A stretch of 6,085 nucleotides of DNA from Thermococcus sp. (GCA_027001105.1 JALTMZ010000076.1:1-6085), one strand, 5' to 3'. Counted from the first letter of the stretch, positions 1-5,691 are shown. Notes: a model not told the origin generated them from the sequence alone. A program made the numbers and translations.

Positions 1-897
1 AAATACGGCGGTCCTAAAAGCTTTGAACTCATTGAAGAAGAAAAACCCGGAAAATTTGCACTGACGTATTATCGTTTTGAGTTTGAAAAGGCAGATGCCA
101 CACTAAGGCTCGTTTTTAGTCAGGCTGATGGCGAATACAAACTTTCCGGACTCTGGATTCAGAAAGTTATCTGGAAGAAGAGGGGAATCCCCCTTCCATT
201 GGCACTTGGCTTACCTACTTTAGGTGGAATATTAGCTCTGTTAACCTTCTACACTGTTGGATTCAAAAAAATCAAAGGAGCAGAATTAATTTTGGGCTTC
301 TTTTTGGTTGCGATAACACTTTTCATTCAGCCAATAATTCAGCAAGCTCCATTCTTGGCTTTAGGAATTAAATCAAATGCAGATATAATTGCTAAAGGGT
401 TTACCTTTACAGTTATCACAGCTATCTGGCTTGGATTCATTGCCGGATTCTTCCAAGAGGGTCTGAAGTATGCCTTTGTGAGGAACAAAGGACTTAAAGA
501 GGCACTCTTTGTTGGAATTGGATTTGGGCTTGGAGAAGCAATTTTAGTGCCGTTGCTTCAGGTGGTTCAAGGCTTTATTCTGGGGGGTTTACCTCCGGTT
601 CAGCTAACACAAGCACTGCTTAGCTCATTTGAAAGATATGTTGCAACTCTTTTCCATGGAGGAACCACTATTACATTGGCATACGCCTATAAGAATGGGT
701 TTGGAAGAAAAGCATTAGTTATCCTAAGTATTGCTCACGGTGTTATCGATACGTTTGCATCATACCATCAACTCACGAACTCCCAGATAAGCTTAATAAT
801 GACCTACGGCACAATCACCGCTGTTACTCTCATACTACTGCGGTATGGCATTCCAAAAGCGAAAGTAGAAGGGGAGGAAGAAAAGGTTGTTTGGTGA
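1..897 (+). CDS. YhfC-type glutamic intramembrane protease with N-terminal DUF3887-like domain (5' partial)
   Basis: The frame is open from base 1 to the TGA at 895-897, giving 298 visible residues, and the true start lies upstream of the window. A TTG at 199 is only an internal leucine codon: the 66 residues before it form a compact beta-rich domain (around YYRFEFEKADATLRLVF, then KLSGLWI) that resembles DUF3887. Residues about 67-281 are hydrophobic and form roughly seven membrane helices. They carry the charged motifs of the YhfC (PF10086)/CPBP-like protease superfamily: FQEGLKY (151-157), GLGEA with E179, ER at 211-212, H219, and AHGVID with H246 and D250. Known families of this type cleave substrates within the membrane using a glutamate and histidines. 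The first glutamate of the usual EExxR motif is Q here and R is K, so activity is not certain. The tail after 285 is charged and probably cytoplasmic. The gene is first in view of an operon with a PadR regulator and an SdpI-like protein. The substrate is unknown. Confidence 0.75.
   Translation, partial: KYGGPKSFELIEEEKPGKFALTYYRFEFEKADATLRLVFSQADGEYKLSGLWIQKVIWKKRGIPLPLALGLPTLGGILALLTFYTVGFKKIKGAELILGFFLVAITLFIQPIIQQAPFLALGIKSNADIIAKGFTFTVITAIWLGFIAGFFQEGLKYAFVRNKGLKEALFVGIGFGLGEAILVPLLQVVQGFILGGLPPVQLTQALLSSFERYVATLFHGGTTITLAYAYKNGFGRKALVILSIAHGVIDTFASYHQLTNSQISLIMTYGTITAVTLILLRYGIPKAKVEGEEEKVVW
871..877 (+). promoter_or_regulatory. Shine-Dalgarno site for the PadR gene
   Basis: GGGGAGG lies inside the end of the protease gene, nine bases before TTG 887. 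In the PadR frame there is a stop codon at 866-868, and TTG 887 is the first usable start after it. This site and that stop together fix the start of the PadR gene. Confidence 0.7.
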
Positions 898-1258
898 TCC
901 AAAAGAGAAAGCCCTAAAAAAGCTGAGGAAGGAGCTTAGAGCTGGCACTTATTCCTTTATCATCCTATCCATTCTTGAAAATAAAGGAGATATGCACGGC
1001 TACGCAATCAGGAAGGAGTTTGAAAAGCTGAGTAATGGTAAAATAGTGCCCAGTGAAGGAACCCTCTATGATCTGCTCAAGAGTTTGGAGAGATACAAGC
1101 TTATAGAAGGATTCTGGGCTGAAGTTGGAGGGAGGGCAAGAAAATACTACAGGATAACTTCCCTTGGGGAGAAAGTTCTTGAAGAGCTTAGGAAAGAGAT
1201 AGAATCAGTCAGCAGAATGATGAAAAAGCTGACAGGTGATGAATATGGCTGGGATTGA
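887..1258 (+). CDS. PadR-family transcriptional regulator
   Basis: This 123-residue protein has the typical length and pattern of a short PadR-family winged-helix regulator. The N-terminal helix leads into the conserved segment around TYSFIILSIL (21-30). The turn with MHGY (36-39) follows, then the recognition region PSEGTLYDLLKSLE (55-68) and the basic wing GRARKYYRIT (82-91). The C-terminal helix (94-115) is the usual dimerisation helix. PadR proteins are mostly dimeric repressors, often of neighbouring membrane protein genes, released by small hydrophobic or envelope-active ligands. It starts with TTG, overlaps the protease gene by 11 bases and overlaps the next gene, so all three are probably one transcript. 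By inference it controls its own operon, whose promoter lies outside the window; no operator can be identified here. Confidence 0.92.
   Translation: MFGDPKEKALKKLRKELRAGTYSFIILSILENKGDMHGYAIRKEFEKLSNGKIVPSEGTLYDLLKSLERYKLIEGFWAEVGGRARKYYRITSLGEKVLEELRKEIESVSRMMKKLTGDEYGWD
1234..1240 (+). promoter_or_regulatory. Shine-Dalgarno site for the SdpI-like gene
   Basis: AGGTGAT matches the complement of the 3' end of archaeal 16S rRNA and ends four bases before ATG 1245. The earlier in-frame candidates, GTG 1236 and ATG 1239, lie within this site, so ATG 1245 is the best start. Confidence 0.6.
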
Positions 1259-2060
1259 AGTTTTCAACATGATGTTCGAGATATTTATCGCCTCCTTGAT
1301 GTTTGTAAGTGGTTTGCTGACCTATATTTTCAGGAATAAGCCAAACACGGCAATAGGCTTCCGCTTTGGCTATACGTTTGCATCCAAGGAAGCATGGGTA
1401 AGGGTAAACACGTTTGGGGGAAAAGCCTTCATGGTCTTTGGTGTTCTGCTCTTTGTTCTGAGCCTAAAGGTTCACAACATCTTAATCTTCTTCATTGTAA
1501 TGATCGCCGGGGTTTTATTGATAACTACTTATGGATACAAAATGGCAAGAGAAATTGTTGAAAAAGAAAGCCTTAAAGAGCCCGCTTTTGGTGAGCCCAA
1601 ACCTATTGAAGGGATAAACGTAAAGCCGTATCTCGCAATTCAAATCGGTGCATTAGCCTTCAGCTTTATATTTTTGGTTTTCAGCTGGGATAAACTCCCC
1701 GACATAGTTGCAATCCACTTTAACATCGCTGGTGAACCGGATAACTTTGCACAGAAAACCCTTGGAGTGTTTCTGTTTCCTCTGGCGGCATCTCTACTTC
1801 CAATTGCTCTCACATACATGGCTAAGGATCCCATGATACTGAGAACAGCTCCAAAAATGAGTAAAAAGGGATTAAAGATACTTGCTGAAATGATGACGAT
1901 AATTGCGATAATGCTGGCTTGGGCAAATGTGTACTTGATTCTTTATAACGCTTACAATTTCCATTCTAATGCCTTACTATCTGCAACACTGCTCGGTGGC
2001 ATTGGACTGCTGTTGATTGAAACTTTTAGACTCCTACTTGCCGCTGGAACTTCCGAATAA
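1245..2060 (+). CDS. SdpI-like/DUF1648 membrane protein with reversed domain order
   Basis: From ATG 1245 the protein has 271 residues; GTG 1236 or ATG 1239 would add two or three. About six to seven hydrophobic helices are visible (roughly 8-28, 61-76, 78-96, 128-147, 173-191, 215-235 and 246-266). After the first helix, the segment from IGFR to AWVRVN (37-55) has the pattern of the SdpI C-terminal family (PF13630). After a charged loop (100-127), LPDIVAIHFN and GEPDNFAQK (151-171) have the DUF1648 signature. In Bacillus SdpI, DUF1648 comes first and the SdpI segment second, so the order is reversed here. SdpI gives immunity to the SdpC toxin peptide and sequesters its repressor SdpR; whether this archaeal relative does anything similar is inference. 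The gene overlaps the PadR gene by 14 bases and ends 19 bases from the convergent nitrilase gene. Confidence 0.82.
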   Translation: MAGIEVFNMMFEIFIASLMFVSGLLTYIFRNKPNTAIGFRFGYTFASKEAWVRVNTFGGKAFMVFGVLLFVLSLKVHNILIFFIVMIAGVLLITTYGYKMAREIVEKESLKEPAFGEPKPIEGINVKPYLAIQIGALAFSFIFLVFSWDKLPDIVAIHFNIAGEPDNFAQKTLGVFLFPLAASLLPIALTYMAKDPMILRTAPKMSKKGLKILAEMMTIIAIMLAWANVYLILYNAYNFHSNALLSATLLGGIGLLLIETFRLLLAAGTSE

Positions 2061-2079
2061 AGAGAACAAATAAAGAGGA

Positions 2080-2874
2080 TCAGACAAAATAATACTTAGG
2101 TTGTCTATCCTTGAATATATCATTGTACTCGTTTATCTTTTTGTTCCTTGCCTCTTCTATGTTTATCTCCACAACACCCACCTCTTCTCTGTCTTCACTC
2201 GCTCTGAGCAGAATTTCTGCCTTTGGTGAATTGATTTGGCTCATTCCAATGAACCTAAGCCCTCTCTCTTCCCCGATCCTATTGGCAGTAATTGAAAAGA
2301 CCCTGTTTTCCAAGCTTCTAATTGGCATTGCCCTTGGAGCATACGGCATCACAAGATTCGCCGGATGAGCAACTATGTCGGCACCTTTTAACGCTAATGT
2401 TCTCATAGCTTCTGGGAAGAACCAGTCAAAGCAGATCATTATGCCCACTTTTGCCACTCCGATGTTAAACACATGGAATCCCAAATTTCCCGGCTCAAAG
2501 AACAGTTTTTCTCTGTAGAACAGATGAATCTTGCGGTATTTTCCAATGTATCCCCACCCAATTGGTCCTACAAGCACAGCCGAATTGTAAAGCCTCCCCT
2601 TTTCGTCTTTTTCCGCAGTCCCTGCAACAATGAACATCTCATGCTCTCTTGCCTGCTCCACCAAGAACTGCGTTGTCTCCCCATCTGGTATCTGTTGAGC
2701 TATACTGTCCACTTCCTCCCTGCTCTTGAAGTTATAGCCAGTATCAAAGAGTTCGGGAAGAACAATCAATTGAGCCTCTTGCTTGGCAGCCTCTTTTAAA
2801 AGCTTCTCAGCCTTGCTTAAATTAGCGTTTAGATCCAAAAGCTTAGGCTCCATCTGAATGAACCCGACCCTCAT
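2080..2874 (-). CDS. Nitrilase/carbon-nitrogen hydrolase, Pyrococcus type
   Basis: The product is a 264-residue, probably cytoplasmic nitrilase-superfamily enzyme. The three landmarks are clear: catalytic Glu41 in LPELFDTGYNF, Lys115 in GKYRKIHLF and the nucleophile Cys148 in GIMICFDWFFPE. A second conserved glutamate, E122, follows in YREK. The sequence is very close to what I remember of the Pyrococcus abyssi nitrilase, a thermostable dimer that hydrolyses small aliphatic dinitriles to acid and ammonia, including the PANLVMPYAPRAMPIR and NDIFKDR segments. Its length exceeds the roughly 262 residues I recall by two, apparently from an extra WG before YIGKY. Start at ATG 2874 is preferred because GGTGAT lies four bases upstream and homology begins there. 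A longer frame to 2928 would add 18 residues, and its upstream region overlaps the promoter. The physiological substrate is not shown by the sequence; related omega-amidases and carbamoyl hydrolases have the same triad. Confidence 0.93.
   Translation of the reverse strand: MRVGFIQMEPKLLDLNANLSKAEKLLKEAAKQEAQLIVLPELFDTGYNFKSREEVDSIAQQIPDGETTQFLVEQAREHEMFIVAGTAEKDEKGRLYNSAVLVGPIGWGYIGKYRKIHLFYREKLFFEPGNLGFHVFNIGVAKVGIMICFDWFFPEAMRTLALKGADIVAHPANLVMPYAPRAMPIRSLENRVFSITANRIGEERGLRFIGMSQINSPKAEILLRASEDREEVGVVEINIEEARNKKINEYNDIFKDRQPKYYFV
2130..2149 (+). terminator. Possible T-rich terminator of the left operon
   Basis: About 75 bases past the operon's last stop codon, inside the 3' end of the convergent nitrilase gene, the plus strand has a T-rich stretch with five consecutive T residues at 2138-2142. 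Archaeal transcription commonly ends at such T tracts without a hairpin. The 19-base gap between the genes has no plus-strand T run. This is a weak call because T-rich DNA is common here. Confidence 0.25.
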
Positions 2875-2878
2875 GCCT

Positions 2879-2884
2879 ATCACC
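2879..2884 (-). promoter_or_regulatory. Shine-Dalgarno site for the nitrilase gene
   Basis: Read on the minus strand, GGTGAT lies four bases before ATG 2874. It supports this start over the in-frame codons further upstream. Confidence 0.65.
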
Positions 2885-2885
2885 A

Positions 2886-2900
2886 GCAAAGAATTAATAA
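2886..2900 (+). promoter_or_regulatory. Probable BRE/TATA of the surface-protein gene
   Basis: GCAAAG followed by AATTAATAA resembles an archaeal BRE and TATA box. Its centre, near 2896, predicts transcription from about 2921, just at the ribosome binding site and ten bases before ATG 2931. This leader is short, so the call is tentative. The box is interleaved with that of the divergent nitrilase gene. Confidence 0.4.
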
Positions 2901-2910
2901 GAATTGAACC

Positions 2911-2918
2911 TAATAAAA
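2911..2918 (-). promoter_or_regulatory. Probable TATA box of the nitrilase gene
   Basis: On the minus strand, TTTTATTA is centred about 40 bases before ATG 2874. Transcription from it would begin near 2889, giving a leader of about 15 bases that contains the GGTGAT site. Distance and composition fit an archaeal promoter, but the upstream BRE element is weak. Confidence 0.45.
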
Positions 2919-2920
2919 CT

Positions 2921-2925
2921 GGTGG
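2921..2925 (+). promoter_or_regulatory. Ribosome binding site of the surface-protein gene
   Basis: GGTGG ends five bases before ATG 2931, which also begins a textbook signal peptide. Both support ATG 2931 over the upstream in-frame TTG 2904. Confidence 0.5.
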
Positions 2926-2930
2926 CAAAA

Positions 2931-4799
2931 ATGAAAAAGGTCATTGTCATTTTGATGTTACTTCTTTGTTCCTCCCTTCCCGTGAGTGCCCAAAATGAGA
3001 GCAAAATTTTTGTGTGGCTTAGAATTGGAGAAAGCGTGACCATTGACACTTACACTATAAAGGTTGTTGATATTGACAAAGACTTTGCAAAAGCCCTAAT
3101 ACAAGTATACAGGTACGGTCTGCTTTATAGAATGGGAACAATTTCCTTTAATGAGGGGCTGATGGTAGATAATATCCAAATTTATCTGGAAGATTCCTTC
3201 AAGTCCGAGATATATCCAGCAGTTCTTCTTGAGATCGATGTTCCGTATTTCAAAGCTGGAGAAAGTATAGTTCTCAAGAACAAGCAGATTGAAGTTATTA
3301 AAGCTAATGAAAGTTATGCAGAGCTTGATTTAGGATATGCAAATGTAACCCTCTCTAAAGAGAGAACATACTATAAGGACAAAAACTTTGAAATAAAGCT
3401 GAATCCTCTCGATTACCTATTCAGAGAATACATATACAAAGGCCAAAGCGGAGATATTATATACAAAGGTATCAGCGGTGGAAAAGCCCTCTTAGTTATC
3501 AAGAACAAAACATACGAGCTTTCTAAAGGTGAAAAAATATATGTAGATGACGTAACGTTGTTAACTTTGCTTGAATTTGATGAAAATCGCGCATTAGTTC
3601 GTTTGGATTTGATAAATGCCACATATTTAACAGTAAAAGAAATGCCATATTTTGAAGGATTCATTGCTGAGCATGAGAAGGTGAGATTATCAAAGCTATA
3701 TGAGCTTGAGGTCTCTAAGTTCATTGACGAAAATCACGTTGAAGTAACCCTCTACAGAGCTGGGGATATGGTTGAGAAAAAAGTTCTAAGCACAGATAAC
3801 CCCTATTTAGTATATTACCCATTGGCAATAAAGTTCAAGTATGGATTTGCAGGCGTCAAGAATAATCTCGCATACTTCGTTATATTCGCTGATGAAAAAG
3901 CTTTAAAAGGGGAGGAAGAGGGCATTAGGATTCCTATATTGGATATTGAAGTTAATCTTCCAGAAAAAGTTCACCTCGGGGAGAATGTACCCCTCAATTT
4001 GACAATAAGAAACATCGGAGACGCCCCAGCTGAAAACCTTGAGGTGCTTATATTCACTGATGATATAAAATCAAGAACCTTAACCCCCTCATTTTTACCG
4101 AATGCAACCATCATAGACAACTCCGCGATCACAATTGAGAAAGAAAACCAAAGTCTCATAATCGAGATTTTATATGATTACAATGGAAAAACATACCGTA
4201 GAATCATTAAGCACAAATTTGAAGTCTTGGATCCGGAGATTACATTTTCCGCAAAACTCAATCTTCCAGACAACGCAACATTAGGCATTCCATTTAACGC
4301 CACGATAACCTATACTGTTTATACGAGCTATCCAAGCTCTTTTGTTTTGACAATAGAGGGAAACGGGGTAACCTATTTGTCATCCCCGATAATGACAGCA
4401 GAAAGTCCTTCAGAAGGAACTTTCTCAGTAGAAATAGTTCCAGTAAAGACTGGAAACCTAACATTGAAGCTTGAAAGCTCATTTCCAGAGAAACAAGTCC
4501 TCGATACTGCCAAAATCCCAGTTTACCAATTTAAGAAAGTTCAAATAGTCGAAAAAGTTGTTGAAAAATACATAAACTGTGAAAACACAACTCAGAATAT
4601 CACAACACCTAATCAGCCTGCAATTCAGTGCCCAAATGAAACAAAAATCGTCTATACACCTGTAGAAAAAATAGTTGAAAAGGAAGTGCTTCCAATCGGT
4701 AAAGCAAGCTTAATAGCGATAATCTCGCTTCTTTTGGGCATTGTTATAGGTTCATTGCTTTTAGGAGAAAAGCTTAAAAATATACTTGAGAGAGCTTAG
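2931..4799 (+). CDS. Secreted, C-terminally anchored cell-surface protein with beta repeats and Ig-like (CARDB-like) domains
   Basis: ATG 2931 gives 622 residues starting with a clear signal peptide (basic MKK, hydrophobic core 4-15, likely cleavage after VSA at 18-20). GGTGG lies five bases before it; a TTG at 2904 would add nine residues and put a longer leader before the signal peptide. The ectodomain holds four divergent beta-rich repeats beginning near residues 31, 108, 198 and 247, each with a G-E-x-hydrophobic start (AEHEK in the fourth). Residues about 338-432 resemble a CARDB or NEW3-type Ig-like domain (LNLTIRNIGDAPAENLEV), and 436-533 look like a second Ig-like domain. A stalk (535-587) with repeated VEK units, two cysteines (550, 567) and several Thr/Asn residues leads to a membrane helix (588-611) and a short basic tail. 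At least 14 N-x-S/T sequons suggest heavy glycosylation. I recognise no enzymatic motif; an S-layer-associated structural or binding role is inference. Confidence 0.82.
   Translation: MKKVIVILMLLLCSSLPVSAQNESKIFVWLRIGESVTIDTYTIKVVDIDKDFAKALIQVYRYGLLYRMGTISFNEGLMVDNIQIYLEDSFKSEIYPAVLLEIDVPYFKAGESIVLKNKQIEVIKANESYAELDLGYANVTLSKERTYYKDKNFEIKLNPLDYLFREYIYKGQSGDIIYKGISGGKALLVIKNKTYELSKGEKIYVDDVTLLTLLEFDENRALVRLDLINATYLTVKEMPYFEGFIAEHEKVRLSKLYELEVSKFIDENHVEVTLYRAGDMVEKKVLSTDNPYLVYYPLAIKFKYGFAGVKNNLAYFVIFADEKALKGEEEGIRIPILDIEVNLPEKVHLGENVPLNLTIRNIGDAPAENLEVLIFTDDIKSRTLTPSFLPNATIIDNSAITIEKENQSLIIEILYDYNGKTYRRIIKHKFEVLDPEITFSAKLNLPDNATLGIPFNATITYTVYTSYPSSFVLTIEGNGVTYLSSPIMTAESPSEGTFSVEIVPVKTGNLTLKLESSFPEKQVLDTAKIPVYQFKKVQIVEKVVEKYINCENTTQNITTPNQPAIQCPNETKIVYTPVEKIVEKEVLPIGKASLIAIISLLLGIVIGSLLLGEKLKNILERA
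4767..4784 (+). promoter_or_regulatory. Probable BRE/TATA promoter of the eL41 gene
   Basis: GAAAAGC followed by TTAAAAATATA, within the last codons of the surface-protein gene, looks like a good archaeal BRE and TATA box. The TATA centre near 4779 predicts transcription from about 4805. That leaves a leader of about 22 bases containing the Shine-Dalgarno site of eL41. A ribosomal protein gene behind an unrelated surface-protein gene would be expected to have its own promoter. Confidence 0.5.
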
Positions 4800-4802
4800 A
4801 GC

Positions 4803-4825
4803 GGAGCGATCATAGGAGGGATCAT
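4803..4825 (+). repeat. Tandem 11-base repeat in the eL41 leader
   Basis: GGAGCGATCAT (4803-4813) and GGAGGGATCAT (4815-4825) differ at one base and are separated by one base. Each resembles the Shine-Dalgarno consensus GGAGGTGATC. The repeat fills most of the predicted eL41 leader. Confidence 0.6.
4815..4820 (+). promoter_or_regulatory. Strong Shine-Dalgarno site of the eL41 gene
   Basis: GGAGGG lies six bases before ATG 4827 and is part of the second copy of an 11-base direct repeat (4803-4813 and 4815-4825). Confidence 0.7.
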
Positions 4826-4826
4826 C

Positions 4827-4940
4827 ATGAAGAGGAGACCAAGGAAGTGGAAAAAGAAGGGCAGGATGAGATGGAAGTGGATCAAGAAGAGGATTAGAAG
4901 ACTCAAGAGGCAAAGGAAGAAGGAAAGAGGATTAATCTGA
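4827..4940 (+). CDS. rpl41e: Large-subunit ribosomal protein eL41 (37 residues)
   Basis: This tiny gene encodes [20 protein letters not shown] followed by 17 more residues, ending in ERGLI. The protein is extremely basic, with Arg and Lys making up well over half the residues, and has four tryptophans in the first half. It matches my memory of Thermococcales L41e almost residue for residue. eL41 is the smallest ribosomal protein of archaea and eukaryotes, a single helix buried in rRNA at the bridge between the subunits. The start is fixed by a strong GGAGGG site six bases upstream. It begins 27 bases after the surface-protein gene and ends 48 bases before the phosphoesterase gene. Its size makes it easily missed in annotation. 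Confidence 0.93.
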
Positions 4941-4970
4941 TATCTTCAGTTCTTTTCTATCTCTTTCATT
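4941..4970 (+). terminator. Possible pyrimidine-rich terminator after eL41
   Basis: Directly after the eL41 stop codon, the plus strand is strongly C/T rich, with a run of four T residues at 4953-4956 and several TTC/CTTT units. Such tracts end transcription in Thermococcales. No hairpin is visible, and no convincing TATA box for the next gene was found here, so the phosphoesterase may instead be read through from eL41. Confidence 0.3.
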
Positions 4971-4974
4971 ATCT

Positions 4975-4980
4975 GGAGGT
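4975..4980 (+). promoter_or_regulatory. Shine-Dalgarno site of the phosphoesterase gene
   Basis: GGAGGT lies eight bases before TTG 4989, the only suitable start codon at the right distance. It supports a non-ATG start. Confidence 0.65.
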
Positions 4981-4988
4981 TCTCCAAC

Positions 4989-5642
4989 TTGGATGTTGAA
5001 AAAACCTTTGAGAATCTTTCTATTGAACTTGAAACATCAAAAGGAAAAGCCTTAGTATTTGCTGACCCCCACATAGCTTTTGAGCTTTCAAGGGGATTAA
5101 GAATAAGAACAAAATTTGAAAGGAAGCTTGCTGAGTTTGTAAAGCTCAAAAATCCAGATTTTGTGATAATTTTAGGGGATATCAAAGAACCCCTTGGAAT
5201 TAACACATTTACAAAAAGGCTCCTCTTAGGGTTCTTTTCCGAGCTTAGGGACTTTGAGGTAATAATAACAAAGGGGAATCACGACGGAAAAATTGAAGAG
5301 GTTTTAAAAAACTTTGAAAATGTAAAAGTGGTTGGTTATTATACAATCGACGAGATGCTTTTCCTTCATGGTCATCAAACTCTCCCTCCCAAGGCAAAAT
5401 TTGAAAAAGCCTTTCTTGGCCATATCCACCCAGCGGTTATCATAAAATTTGGTAGCACGGCAAAAAGAGTAAAATGTTTTTTGAGGATTGAAAAATTTCT
5501 AATTCTCCCCACAATAAACCCTTACATAGAAGGATTTGATGTAAGAGAAGGAATTAAAATGATACCTTTCCTGAAAAATAGTAAAGAAGGCGACGCATAT
5601 TTACCGGAAGGAACCTATATTGGCAGAATAAATTTCATCTAA
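4989..5642 (+). CDS. Metallophosphoesterase, archaeal SbcD-related/PdeM type (COG1407)
   Basis: This 217-residue calcineurin-like phosphoesterase keeps every metal-binding motif in order: DPH (26-28), GDIK (63-66), GNHD (96-99), HGH (127-129) and GHIHP (144-148). These ligate two divalent metals that hydrolyse phosphodiesters. The first motif is D-P-H, as in the archaeal SbcD-related family (COG1407), whose bacterial relative PdeM is a 3'-phosphodiesterase linked to a DNA ligase/helicase repair cluster. Length and motif spacing suit that family, and there is no signal peptide, so it should be cytoplasmic. The start is TTG 4989 with GGAGGT eight bases upstream; the only ATG codons in the frame are well inside the domain. 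No ligase, helicase or Mre11/Rad50 gene lies beside it here, so a role in nucleic acid repair rests on family membership alone. Confidence 0.87.
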   Translation: MDVEKTFENLSIELETSKGKALVFADPHIAFELSRGLRIRTKFERKLAEFVKLKNPDFVIILGDIKEPLGINTFTKRLLLGFFSELRDFEVIITKGNHDGKIEEVLKNFENVKVVGYYTIDEMLFLHGHQTLPPKAKFEKAFLGHIHPAVIIKFGSTAKRVKCFLRIEKFLILPTINPYIEGFDVREGIKMIPFLKNSKEGDAYLPEGTYIGRINFI

Positions 5643-5645
5643 AAC

Positions 5646-5659
5646 CGCAACATTTATGA
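5646..5659 (+). promoter_or_regulatory. Probable BRE/TATA promoter of the TrmB-like regulator gene
   Basis: CGCAAC-type bases followed by ATTTATGA lie just after the phosphoesterase stop codon. The centre near 5655 predicts transcription from about 5681 and a leader of about 18 bases that includes the GAGGTG site. A second A/T box at 5662-5670 would start transcription past that site and is less likely. Confidence 0.4.
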
Positions 5660-5685
5660 AGTTTAAATATGAAGATAAATTTGCA

Positions 5686-5691
5686 GAGGTG
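5686..5691 (+). promoter_or_regulatory. Shine-Dalgarno site of the TrmB-like regulator gene
   Basis: GAGGTG lies seven bases before ATG 5699. It shows that the upstream in-frame ATG 5669, which has no such site and lies in the A/T-rich promoter, is not the start. Confidence 0.65.

Noticed and set aside
199..897. Start of the membrane protease at TTG 199
   Set aside because: The frame continues without a stop to base 1, and the preceding residues form a plausible domain. No ribosome binding site precedes 199, so it is an internal Leu codon.
1640..1834. Minus-strand open frame inside the SdpI-like gene
   Set aside because: It is a shadow of a well-supported membrane protein gene and has no recognisable features.
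2111..2799. Two plus-strand open frames (2111-2368 and 2473-2799) opposite the nitrilase
   Set aside because: They are antisense shadows of a gene with intact catalytic residues, and their translations show no recognisable family.
2875..2928. N-terminal extension of the nitrilase to 2928
   Set aside because: The added 18 residues overlap the probable promoter and lie upstream of a GGTGAT site spaced for ATG 2874. The family begins at the MRVGFIQ segment.
3413..4482. Three minus-strand open frames (3413-3724, 3971-4159, 4294-4482) inside the surface-protein gene
   Set aside because: They are short, serine/leucine-rich shadow translations without support for expression.
4946..5206. Minus-strand open frame opposite the start of the phosphoesterase
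   Set aside because: It mirrors a coding sequence with complete motifs on the other strand and resembles no known protein.
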